A stretch of DNA of 64,000 nt from Ciona savignyi (Eukaryota > Chordata > Ascidiacea > Phlebobranchia > Cionidae), in NCBI GenBank assembly GCA_000149265.1, contig CH001338.1, positions 246,260 through 310,259 on the forward strand, read 5' to 3'. This document shows positions 35,901 through 47,194 of this stretch, piece after piece. The notes beneath the pieces were generated by a model, which did not search any database, was not told the DNA's origin, and saw nothing but the letters and a program-made list of their open reading frames with translations. The position numbers and the translations under genes are program-made. The stretch's first letter is position 1. Every line of letters starts with the position of its first letter.

Positions 35901-37758
35901 AGTGTTATAAATATGTATTGGTTCGTATATGTAGTAGTATTTCAATACAATCACTTTCACCTAACTGTTACGGTTATTAATCTCAAAATTTCTTGTACAC
36001 GATTTCTATTATTTCTATTGTTATCAAAACCACCATGCGTAACGGGCAAAACCACCATGCGTTACTGATTGCGACATTTCTTTGTGTAAGTGCCACGCCA
36101 AGTTAGATCAGCTATGTTTGTTTACGATGTGTACGCCAGTTTTCTAGATTGTTTGTAGCTTGTGTTGTGCCTGCAGTATGTGTTATGCTAAACTGCCTCT
36201 ATTTGAATTGCTAACTGTGTATTTTATTTGAATAAGGTGGATCGAATCGTAGTTGAACACCTCAGAAATTTAGTCGTTTAGTCGCTACTGTTCATTTCAT
36301 ATACGTCACTGCACCGGAACTGTACAATACACTTTTTTGCAACTATGATTATGTGTTTGAGGGGCAGTCACTTAATCGCTGACAAGACTACCGATTTGAT
36401 CGACATACCACGACCATAGTGTCACGTAGGATACGGTTTAAATTCTACACCTAACTATATAAAACGCGTATTCGTATTTTTCGTCGAATGTAAAAACAAA
36501 ACAAGACCATTAAACATTTTACCGAGTTAGCATCTTTTTTGAATATCAATGTAAATACTTTATTAAGAAAACATCAATATTAAGTTTGAATAACTAATTC
36601 CGCAACCCATTAGTTTCAGCTTGCAGAAACAAACGTTGTGAAATTTGTATAAGATATAATGAATGTGATGAAAATATAAGTTTTGGTGTATTTCCTCAAG
36701 TTAAAATAGTCTTTAACAGCTTTGGTATGAGTAAACTATAAACAGGCATAGTTAATTTGAATTTAAATAAATTTTAATAAACTAAGGCGCTACGATCTCA
36801 AGAAACTAAAATTAAAACATATAATTGGGTAATCCTCAGGTTAGGCGATTTCTTCGGGTTAAAATCAAATTTGCTAGCAATTTTATAACTGACGAGACAC
36901 TTCTGCCAAAGCGTTTGACGAAAAATACAATTAAAACATAATGGGTTTAATCAGAATAACGATATATAACACCCACTTCTCGGTTAAAAGTCCTATATAA
37001 CCACAGTTGGTGATCGGGTCTCTTGCATATTTCTGTTTTTCGATGCTTGGTGCGGTAAATATCTCATCTGCCGCTTCTCTTACGTTCTCAATGAGTTCTC
37101 TATACAAAAATAAATCATTATAAAAAAGAATTTAATATGGGCAATCGGCAGACTCGAGCCTATCAAAGGTGTTATATGAGCTATTGCAATGTGTTGTATA
37201 CGACATTTATCAACTGGGTTTAGGCGATACCCGTTAGGTGGTCTGCCAGAAGCGCTCAGAATACGACTCCTGGTCTATATAGCAATAACCTAAAACAAAC
37301 GGTCGTAGGGCCGAATAATTAGCGCGACCGATACATATACCGACTACTATAAAAATCAGTCCTTGTACCTAGCCCTTGGGTTCGAAACTTAGATTGGTAA
37401 AATATATATGTGAGTATACATTATGAGCATAGTGGACATTCTTACCGTAAAAAAAACTGGCAAACATTGCCTGGAGGACGGCGTTCCATCCACCATAACA
37501 TATAGGTATTGATAGTTGTATAGTTGCCTATGGCATTAGGGCACATTTCTAAACTTCTTATTTTCAATAAGTTTAAGCGAAACCAAACTAAGGCAGCATC
37601 AGAAAAATGCTAACATACTTGTTGATACCGTGGTTTTTGAGATATACGAAACCAGTTGAGGACAAAACATCGACCAAAGCTTTTCCTGTTTCTTTTAATT
37701 TTGCATGGGTGACTTGGACGTTGGGTCGGCAATGGTCGAAATCAATAACAGGAATCAT
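32982..37758 (-). CDS. 2OG-Fe(II) dioxygenase, isopenicillin N synthase-like family
   Basis: Probable 2-oxoglutarate and Fe(II)-dependent oxidase of the IPNS-like superfamily; the substrate is unknown. Six minus-strand exons join in phase to 324 aa: 37758-37619, 37099-36977, 35296-35101, 34474-34292, 33843-33736 and 33206-32982. The start MIPVIDFDHC and VYLKNHGI form the N-terminal DIOX_N-like block. YARDPITNCGYIGLL and ALDPSVGMKWPHD follow. The jelly-roll core has the iron triad His196 and Asp198 (GEHSDWGSITLL) and His252 (KHRVLIS), 56 residues apart as is usual, then the co-substrate R-x-S (RRSMGYF). All key residues are present, so the enzyme is probably active. The introns carry family B SINEs. 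A truncated dead copy lies at 9034-10597 in opposite orientation. Confidence 0.93.
33404..33520 (+). mobile_element. SINE family B, full copy, dioxygenase intron 5
   Basis: GTACGATCGTGTGGCCGAATGG head, ATATACCGACTCTTATACAA middle and ATGGATGCGAAACTTGGC end with an A-run. It is inserted antisense to the gene. Confidence 0.9.
34590..34830. repeat. Degenerate minisatellite, dioxygenase intron 3
   Basis: Irregular repeats of a ~35-40 bp phrase around CCCATGCTTATATGTTGTAAG occur five or six times with many changes. A related phrase (GGGACCCATGTGTTTATGCT) occurs around 46540-46760. Confidence 0.7.
36538..36700. repeat. Diverged fragment of the 16-21 kb unit
   Basis: AATGTAAATACTTTATTAAG to CAGCTTGCAGAAACAAACG resembles 17660-17800 of the tandem unit, at lower identity. 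It shows that the unit, or an element within it, is dispersed. The rest of this long intron (35300-36970) shows nothing recognisable. Confidence 0.65.
37138..37262 (-). mobile_element. Degenerate SINE family A, dioxygenase intron 1
   Basis: Keeps ATGAGCTATTGCAATGTGTT and CAACTGGGTTTAGGCGATAC of the body. Both ends are eroded. Confidence 0.55.
37300..37410 (+). mobile_element. SINE family B, diverged copy, dioxygenase intron 1
   Basis: GGTCGTAGGGCCGAATAATT head, ATACATATACCGACTACTAT middle, and GGGTTCGAAACTTAGATTGG end. Confidence 0.8.
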
Positions 37759-37759
37759 T

Positions 37760-39034
37760 ATTTAGGTTTGTAATACTTCAAACTATCGAGTGAACTGCAT
37801 GAATAAATGGTTGAGTCATATATATTTTAATGGCAAGTAATCTAATATCCGGTCAACCTGTTTGCAAGACCTACACTAACCGACTGATTAGCTTGGTTGG
37901 TTGATTCGACGGTGGGGGTAATCTGACGATTGCCGTTGTGTTGCCCTTGAGTTAAAAGGCGGGTACTAAATTACCAGACTAATCTGTAAAATAAACATGA
38001 TTATCACACACGACAAGTTTGCCAACTGCAGCCTGTGATAGGGCCACGGAGAAGTACTGGATTTGAAAATGAAACAATTTATTGTTGTGGTAAAAATCAA
38101 TTCAAAATAAAAATACATATTAAGTGATAGTATTTTGTGTTTGTAAATCATACAAGAAATATTGTTTATCGCTTTTACTAAAAAAAACACTGGTATACAG
38201 CTTTGATTCGTTGCACTTTTAAAATCGTTGCTTCAAGTAATAACAAAATCCCTTTAATGTGTTTGGAAAACCTATATGATTTCTTAAATTTGAAACCTCC
38301 ACTTTCCATTAATATAGTCAGATGTGTACGTTAAGAGTCTATTGGGTTTGTGATAAATTTCAACACCATGCCTTTGTTGTACATTTGATTTTAGCAAACT
38401 ACTTTGATTTTTGATCAATCTTACAAGTCAACAATTTACTTGAGGCCCTTTCACACATAGCGCGCAGGGAAGCGTAAATTGCATCAACCATTGTCTGGCT
38501 TACCTAGGATTACAAGAAAAATCTGGTAGAGCAAACATGCGATCTGCTACGTCTAGAGCAAACATGCGATCTGCTACGTCTAAATATATTACATAGCCAA
38601 TACAAACATGTAGATACGCTCTTGCCAAACGCAATATGCATGAAATCACGAAAAACAAGGTAGCCTGCATATGTTAATATAATATTAATATACCCGACAA
38701 AACCTTCATTAACACCTATAGCCTTACTGTGTAATCTACACTAACTTCGTAACCTAAAAAGAGGCCAGCACCCAAGCTGTAACAATGCTTCGTTGACAAA
38801 AAAAAACAGAAATCCATCGAAGCGTGCAAAATAAGACCACTTTCACGGCCACCAAAATAAGAAAGACCACAACCTGTTGATATCGGTCCAAACAAACTCA
38901 ATTATAGACGATAAAACCTGGATATCTGAAAAAAACGTCGTGACAAGAGTACCGAACTGATACCGATTTGCTTGAACCTTTCCGAAAGCCTATATAATAA
39001 CACCCCATTCGTCAAAACTTAGCCGAAACGAAGC
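37760..39034. other. Upstream of the dioxygenase gene; few features
   Basis: A degenerate SINE-like patch lies at about 37880-37985 (GGTAATCTGACGATTGCCG). A 26-27-bp direct tandem duplication around GCAAACATGCGATCTGCTACG lies at about 38526-38582. No exon was recognised. Confidence 0.45.
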
Positions 39035-39042
39035 GTCTAGGA

Positions 39043-39236
39043 GAGGGATGTCCAACCTTTTATTGCAATGGGCCGCATTGTCACTTGAAATAATTTAATG
39101 GGCCGCACGCATACTTTTATAGTTTTATATAACCTGTATTCCTGCTGCTTCCATACTATAGCCTACTTAACTACGTCCCTAAAAGCTGACTGTTACATTT
39201 TAATTAGGCCCGCGGGCAGCAGGTTGGACATCCCTG
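39043..39236. mobile_element. hAT-type MITE with 8-bp target duplication
   Basis: The termini are inverted repeats GGGATGTCCAACCT and AGGTTGGACATCCCT. The element is 194 bp, internally has two TGGGCCGCA phrases, and has no coding frame. GTCTAGGA (39035-39042) and GTCTAGGC (39237-39244) form an 8-bp target duplication with one mismatch, as expected for hAT transposases. Confidence 0.9.
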
Positions 39237-39635
39237 GTCTAGGCAATGATTATAAAAAGAATGGTGTAAAAGTCTTTCACGTTTGAATGATTCCCCGGTG
39301 TAAAGTCGCAAACAAGTTTCTGCACCGTCACGCATGAGAACGTGATAGAAAAACAAGTGTCGAATGCTGTAGTTTGGTTATTTTTGATGCATTTTGTGCT
39401 GTTTTAGCCTCTTAACATTGCTGTTTACTGCAGGAATGGGACATACTATATGTCTATACAACAAGCGAAAGTTTTACTTCGGTGTGTTTGGACTAGAATG
39501 GCTCTTTATTTTTGGCATACTGTAAAAAAAACTAATATATGTGAAAATCATTTTTATAAACACATCCCAAAAACTTCTTGTAGCGCACTTAATGATACAA
39601 AGTACAGCAACTGAATACGTTGTCACACCAAGGTT

Positions 39636-39920
39636 TAGAATAGGACAGGATTTTCATGTTTATCCCCGTGAATGGGAAAACCAAGGGGGTTAACATCGTC
39701 AGATTACCTCGCGCCCATCGTCGGGTTACCGGAGCTATTGCAGTGTGTTGCATATGATAGAGACGTTCCTTCAACTTGGTAGAACCCATTAATCAGCTGG
39801 GTTTAGGCGATGTCCATAAAGTGCCTTGCCTTATGAAACAACCGATTAGCTAGCGACCAGTTTCGCACCTGCAACCTCTGGATCGAAAGGCGCCGCACTT
39901 AACCGCTAGACCGGCCGGAC
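39636..39920 (-). mobile_element. SINE family A, near full length
   Basis: Tail (ATAGGACAGGATTTTCATG), body (CTCGCGCCCATCGTCGGG), and head (CGCCGCACTTAACCGC then TAGACCGGCCGG). A small deletion removed CACGGGCAA after GTTAAC. Confidence 0.9.
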
Positions 39921-39924
39921 GTTT

Positions 39925-41175
39925 CTTCAGTTACTCTTTGCAAACTGGTTGCTTAGCAATTAACCTATATTTTAATTTTATTTTAAGTTACTGTACTAAA
40001 ATTGGCTAACTTTTGAGGAACTGTGGGATCACTTGGAGCGCTTGGATCACTTAGATTGCTATGGAAAGTAATTCTATAATTCTGCCTCAAACACTAATCT
40101 CAACCCCAGAACTAACTTTAACCCCAACCCTAACATGAATATCATAATCATTATTTTAGTGAAAGAAGTTTTCTCCAAGGATTTTGTAATTACGAAGTAT
40201 AGTAAACGATCTAAACGATTCAAGTGATTCTGCAGTATTTAGAGACATCGAAATTTTTAATTACTAGCCCATCAGTACCACTAAAAGCAAACTTACAGTT
40301 TAAAATTAAAATTAAACCATTTAAAAATCTCTGCAAAGTATGCATTTCATTGAGGATCACCAGTGAAGCGGCAGCTTCCTTATTTGCAGTACCATACAAT
40401 GAAAAAGAAACTCGTTACACAAACCCTAAGCGACGGGCACAAAAAGCACATGAAAAAGGCAATGCATAATGACGTCACACATTATGTAAAATAGATGACG
40501 GGAAGTCGCTAAACCATCATAGGTAATCTAATCAGAAAACACTAATTGTATGAAGAGCTATTTTTTTTAATTTTCCATGCAAAGCTTGTTCCCATCCGGA
40601 AGAAAACGCAAAGAACTCAAAGAAAATGACAAACTTGGAAGTACAAAAAAATATCCATCTAGCATTTTGCAATGGCAACTCATTCAAGCTCCATTCATTC
40701 CTCTAATGTTCTGTACGTAAACGTGCTGCTATGGAGGTGAATATATAAGCCAGACTGAAATGTTTTATTAGTTCTAATTAAATATAATATAATTTTTATC
40801 TATTTTGTAGTAATGCTTACACCATTCAAGAAAAAATTATTTGGTATTTACTATTTAGTATATATTAACCAACATATTTATTCAGGTCCAATAACTGTAA
40901 GCTGTTTTAATATGATGGGTCAACTATTGCTGCAGTAGTAAGACTACACTTAAAAGAAGTCGAAGAGATAAGTTAAAAAACATCATTAAAGATGTGTCAC
41001 CGTTGGATATGATGAAAATGTCATACAGTTTATTACAGCTAGTTTCTTATCACCAAGAAATGTTACTTTTATGTTGCTGTGTTATAGTGTTATTTTCTTA
41101 TTTTCTTGGTAATAAGTGCTGGATAATGTAAACATAAAAAGTTCATTTTAAGTATCCTCAAATTACCCTATATTC
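39925..41175. other. Intergenic, nothing recognised
   Basis: AT-rich sequence before the gypsy fragment. No LTR, primer-binding site, gag or protease of that element could be found here. The 81-codon frame at 40224-40469 has no domain. Confidence 0.45.
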
Positions 41176-43680
41176 ATGTCACCAACAATCACAAACACAT
41201 TTCAAGACATCTTACGTCAATACCCAGATATCATCCATGCAAATCACGGTAATACACCTGTAAAACACTCCATTACTCACTACATAACCACTTCTGGACC
41301 CTCTATCTACTCTCGTCCACGTAGATTGGCTCCAGGCAGATTAAAAATCGCAAAACGGGAATTCCAACACATGCTGGACCTCGGAATCATTAGACCGTCG
41401 TTAAGTGATTGGGGCTACTCCTTTACACATGGTAAAAAAACACTGGCAATGATTGGCGACCATGTGGAGATTATCGGAGACTCTTTTCCATTATAAAACC
41501 AGATAGATACCCGGTGCCTCACATACAAGATTTTTCAGCAGAACTCAGTGGCACCACGATATACTCAAAGATTGATTTAATTAAAGCATATTTTCACATT
41601 CCCGTGAACCCAGAAGACATTCCCAAAACTGCAATAACCACACCATTTGGTGTTTTCGAATTCACCCGAATGCCATTTGGATTAAAAAACGCAAGTCAGA
41701 CATTTCAGCGCTTTATCGACCAGGTACTCAGCGGGTTGGATTTTTGCTACGCGTACATCGATGACATTCTTGTTGTCAGCAAATCCGAAGACGACCACAA
41801 AAGTAATTTACACCAATTGTTTGCAAGACTCGCTAGCTATGGTTTGGTTATCAATCCATCAAAAAGCATCTTTGGTAAAACGGAACTTGTTTTTCTTGGC
41901 CACCATGTTGACAACAACGGTATTCGGCCACTTAAAGAGAAAATCACCAGCATTCAAGATTTCCTTCCCACAACCAACATCAAAGAAAACGCTACAACGA
42001 TTGATGGGGTTAGTCAATTTTTACCACAGATTTATACCCAATTGCGAAGAAATTATGGCACCACTTAATGACCTGTTAAAAGGCAAACACAAAAACAAAC
42101 CACTCCAATGGAATGACGAGGCAACCATCTCTTTTCAATCAGTCAAGGATAGTTTAGCAACTGCAACAATGCTCAGCCATCAAAATCCAAAAGCACGCAT
42201 AAGCATCATGGTGGATGCATCCAACATTGCAATTGGAGCAGTCATTCAGCAACAAGTAAGCAACATGGGGCAACCAATATCGTTTTATTCACGCAAGTTG
42301 ACCCCGGCAGAAACGCGTTACAGTACATTTGACCGCGAATTACTGGCTATGTATTGTTCCGTCATCCATTTTCGACACTTGCTGCAAGGTAGAGAATTCA
42401 TAATTTTTACAGATCATAAGCCGTTGACTACAGCACTGTTTTCCAAACCAGATCGTTTCTCACCACGTCAAACTCGTCATTTGGACCTAGTATCCCAATA
42501 CACCAATTACATTCAATACATAAAAGGTGAGAAAAACACAGTTGCAGATGCATTGTCACGACCGGATTTCAGCGCCATTAGTCAATTTATTGACTACGAT
42601 GAAATGGCGAAAATACAGCAAGATGACATCCAAACTCAACAGCTTCTCAATAAACCAAATTTACCACTCAACATCAAAGCAATTCAACTTCCAGCAAGCA
42701 AGGTAACCCTACTATGTGACACGTCAACAAAGCAACATCGTCCTGTAGTTCCACAAGTAATGCGGAAGAAAATATTTAATCACTTTCATTCCATATCACA
42801 CCCTGGGATTAAAGCTTCAAGAAAACTCATTTCTTCTCGTTTTATTTGGCCGGACATGCACAAAATATCAAGAATTGGAGACTGCATGCATTTCCTGCCA
42901 ACGTTCAAAAATTCATCATCACACTTTAGCGCCTCTAGGAACATTCGCTACGCCAGATGCTCGGTTCAGCCACGTTCATTTGGATATTGTTGGTCCTTTA
43001 CCCCATTCAAATGGTTTCAGGTACATACTTACCTGCGTAGACCAATTTACTCGTTGGCCCGAAGCCATCCCAATCTCGAATATCACAGCAGAATAGGTTG
43101 CAAAGAGTCTTTTCAACAACTGGATTTGTCGTTTTGGAGCACCGTGCACCGTCACAACGGATCGAGGTACTCAATTTGAGTCAGAACTTTTTAAACAATT
43201 ACTGAACCTTACAGGAACTAATCGCATACGCACAACAGCGTACCACGCATGCGCGAACGGCCTTGTCGAGAGAATGCACAGGCAAATAAAAGCATCTCTG
43301 AAGGCACAAAGCACACCAGAAAATTGGACTCGCCATTTACCCGTGGTAATGCTTGGCCTGCGAACGTCAGTCAAAGAAGATATTAAAACCACATGTGCCG
43401 AGCTTGTTTATGGCACAACGCTACGTTTACCCGGCGAATTTTTTAACACACATTTTGTACCCGATGTTGATCAAACCACATTTGTTGCAAAACTTCGTAA
43501 TACTATGAACCAGTTGCACGTAACACCCACATCAAACCATTCCTTGAAACCTGTATTTATTCCAAAATGTTTAAGTTCGTGTACACATTGTTTCGTTCGT
43601 GTGGATGCAGTAAAACGTCCTTTACAACAGCCATACAACGGACCATTCACAATTTTAAAACGCACTGAATAGACAGACTA
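41176..43680 (+). pseudogene. Ty3/gypsy-type pol remnant (RT, RNase H, integrase)
   Basis: Decayed LTR-retrotransposon polyprotein. In order: reverse transcriptase (about 41230-41990, with [15 protein letters not shown] and the catalytic YIDD box), RNase H (about 42150-42560, with a FTDHKPL motif and ADALSRP at its end), the HHCC zinc region of integrase (about 42780-42900), and the integrase core (LDIVGPLP, VERMHRQIK). The frame is broken by shifts near 41420, 41985 and 42875 and by an in-frame stop near 43094. Gag, protease and the 5' LTR are missing. It cannot make a functional product. It resembles the published Ciona gypsy element Cigr-1 in type; identity with it was not checked. Confidence 0.93.
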
Positions 43681-43936
43681 AAACCAGCATTTTTTGAAGC
43701 AACCTCTGTAACATCACCTGCATACACCAACACTACCGATTAACACATTAAATTACACAACCAGACACAAGTCACGCCGAAACCACTAGGCAAACCAACA
43801 CACCACCGACACAACCTTACAAAACACGATCTGGCCGTACAGTAAATTTTCCATCACGTTTTGCAGATTATGATTGCTCGTGAATTTTTTTTTTACCTAT
43901 TTTTTGATCGTTTTCTACCTCACTGGAGGGGAGTCC

Positions 43937-44215
43937 TGTGGTGATCCTATTATTTAGTCCCCTTTATTTATTACGTCACGAAATCAGTCATGCATTTTAT
44001 TCCTTTCAATGACTTTGGTTTATCATTTCATTTCAATGTGACGATCATGCAGTGAGGTTGTGTTTTATTAAGCTTAGTTTTATATTACGTTTTTAGTTTT
44101 ACCGTTGGTAATGTTTTATTAATTCACATGTTTTATATTCTATTTGAATAAGATTTAAGGAGTTTAAGAACTGGTTATATGTAAGACTGCAAGAAAATTA
44201 TCATCTCTCCAGTTT
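43937..44215 (+). repeat. Probable 3' LTR of the gypsy remnant
   Basis: A purine-rich tract (GGAGGGGAG) precedes TCCTGTGGTGATCC, a plausible polypurine tract and LTR start. The sequence runs to about 44215, where LINE sequence in the opposite direction begins. With no 5' LTR in the window the boundary is an inference. Confidence 0.5.
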
Positions 44216-44269
44216 ACGACCCCTTCACTTCCTCCAAATCTGCGGTGAGCGTTTTCGTAAGTTTTTGTT

Positions 44270-46285
44270 ATAGTGGGGGGTTAGACCATCTTCGGCAGGT
44301 GAGCTGTTTTTATTTAGTGATTCTATGGCTATTTCTATTTCATTTTTTAAGATTGATTGGGAGAACGATTTAATATCGTCGGTGGATAGTGAGATAGGTG
44401 CCAAGTTATTTAAATATTCGTTTTGATTGATTACGGTAGATTTATGACCCCATAAGTGATCATAAAAATGATAGGCTACGTCTAATGTTTCTTCCGGTGT
44501 TTTTGTGGTGTTATTATTAAAGAGTTTTTAATTTATAAATTCTATCGCGATTTTGGTGCTGGTTTTCGTATCGAAAAAAATCCTTTGTCGGGGTTTCATC
44601 ATTCTCAATCATTTTAATTTTTGAACGAATTAAGGCGCCTTTATTTAGCTTGGTTTCGTATAATTCTACGTTATTATTAAGTCTCTGTAGAAGATTTTGA
44701 GATTCTTTTCCGACGTCTTGTTTTAATCGGTTAATTAGTTCTATGTTATTTCTATGTCGTGATGATTCATAATTTCGAATAGATTGCGATATAAATTGCG
44801 CTTCCTTTTTTTATCATAATTTTTCCGTTTTCCCACTAATCAAGACTATTCATATACCTAATTTTTGGTCTTCTCCAATTTTTCCATAATAACAAAATAT
44901 TATCAATAAAATCACGGTTCGCAAGAATACTATTATTAATTTTATAAAAGGACAAATCCCATTTTTATCGCATTTTATGGACAGCGTTAGACTATTATTA
45001 TGAACAGAAAAGTAGTTTTTAATATGATTTATTTTACTAATAATATTAGGGATATTTTTATTCGCACATATCCGTTCTAATCGAGTTGAGGATATTGCCT
45101 TGATTCGTGTGAAAACTATTATTATATCCATTTATTTTTCGATGAACATCATATAAATAGCATTCTTTTTCCAAATTTATCCACCGTTTTCAATCCGATT
45201 TTCGTTGAGTGTCAAATTTATTTTAAGTATCATTTGGACTAAGTATCATATTAAAATCTCCAATTATAAGATTTTTAGTAAAATAATTGATCTCTATGTT
45301 ATCTCGTAATAGTTCTATTTCCGCTTCGCTTTTTCACATTTGTTCTTCTTTAAAGCCGCTTTGGCGGTAAGTATTAAATATGTTAATTTCTATATTAGTA
45401 TTACTTATGTTTATCTTATTTATGATATTATTAGATATAATATGATGAACGATTTTAAAACGTTCGAATAGATATTTTATAACCAAGATAGCTGTACCTT
45501 TACGCAAATACATACAATTAATATTATTTGCAGGAATTGAGTTTAAGAATATCGTGCAGTTGGAGAGAGCTTCTAATTTCTCGGAAATAGTTTGAGGTAA
45601 GCAGTGAACTTCTTGTATACATAATATGTCGATATTATTTTGATTTAAATAATTACTAATTAAGTCAAGTTTGGCCCTTAAACCATTTACGTTATATGTT
45701 CCAATGACTATGGGATGATCTATTATGTTGTGATCCACGGCGTATTTATAAATTGTAGGGTGTCAGTGTTTTACTAGAATTTCAATTGATATGGTGACAT
45801 TGTTTAAAACAGTTATGGTGTTCCAGATGGCATTTCTGCTGGGCAGTGTCGTCGCTTCTTCGCTGGTGATCCATCTCGATTGCAGTCGAACACCTTTGAG
45901 AGGAGAGCAACTGATCGACGTGGATGAGGTGGCAGGAACGTGTCAGGTAGGCTAACCGATAAATCATTTTGTTTTGGGGATGTTGGAAAGTCATTTTCCG
46001 GTTGGTTTGACTCACAGAATGATCTATGAGCTTCGTTGATTTCTCTCATAATGTCTTCTATTTCGTCTGTTTTAGTTTGTCTTGGTTTTCTAATTCGCTG
46101 TGATTTTGGGGTGGAATTTGCCTCTACATCATTAGCAGTTATTGATGTTCTTTCAGGTTCAAATAGTTCCGTGATCGGAACAAGAGATTCCTCGGATGTG
46201 TCATCTATTTTGGAACTTGAAAGTTTTGGCGATGACCTTTTTTTAGGTGAGTTACTGTTTTATTTAAATTAGCTCTTTTGGACAT
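44270..46285 (-). pseudogene. LINE remnant: ORF1 end, endonuclease, start of RT
   Basis: Non-LTR retrotransposon read right to left. A probable ORF1 end (46285-45813, frameshifted, ending KKRRHCPAEMPSG) is followed by ORF2 with an APE-type endonuclease (45738-45334, with TYNVNGLRAKLDL and DILCIQEVH). A linker and the beginning of the reverse transcriptase follow (about 44700-44275, with LNKGALIRSKIKMIE and SPAEDGLTP). Several frameshifts and stops break it. It ends where the gypsy LTR begins, so one probably inserted into or next to the other. Confidence 0.85.
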
Positions 46286-46299
46286 AGCGCTTGAACGGC

Positions 46300-47190
46300 T
46301 GAAATGTTAGTTCCCTATCCGTCATTGTACCATTAAGAATGAGAAATAAAATACTTAGGGAAATACCCTAAAATTATGATTTGTTTTTAACCGATGGTTG
46401 TAACAGGCGTGCCATAACGCGCCGAGGCTTTAAATTAAAACAAGAGGGTTAAATTTTAAACATTTGTGGTAAAATGTTCGTAAATCTAACACGTTTATTA
46501 TTTTTTATTTACATATGGAAAAGAAGTTTGGTTTAATAACTATAGGACCCATGCCTTTATGCTTGAACAAACAAAACTATGACAGTCCGATTAAATCTTT
46601 CTGGAATGTTGAATAACATGGATCTGACGTGCACATATCTGACATTAACATATATTGTGTAGTGAACATTTATAACAAGATCGGATTGTTACCTGAGGGA
46701 CCCATGTGTTTATGCTGGGAAAAAAATAAACAACATACCCGGTGCATAAAATATGAATTGTCTGTAGGGACCCTGCTTGTATATATATACATATATATAT
46801 ATCATACGGTTTCATTACACTTATCTGGTGCTATAAAAATTTTTCGTTGCTAGGTGCAACTGCACCAAAGCAGTTGCGTTTTTATGGTTCACTTATTTTT
46901 TCACCTTTTATTTTTTTGTGTGTTGTCCTTTAGTCTTAGTTTACGTTTTTGCATTTTTAGTTCTTTTTATTTACGCTGCAAACAGGGACGCACGCAGTCT
47001 GTCATTCTCCTTGGTTAATTAGGAAGGAATTGGGGCTAAAATTGATTTTTAAGGAACGGACGTGGTAATGCAAAGGTGTGTAATATTGTTTGTGTTTATG
47101 GCTTATTATTTACGCTGTTTTCTTTTTTAGTAACCGCTTAATAAATCACAAGGAAGACAAGTGAGACAACTTCATTACCCCGTGCCGTAA
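46300..47190. other. Intergenic with degenerate GGGACCCATG repeats
   Basis: Two or three weak copies of the phrase seen at 34590-34830 occur at 46545-46760, followed by a short TATA-rich dinucleotide run near 46780. Nothing else was recognised. Confidence 0.4.
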
Positions 47191-47194
47191 CACT

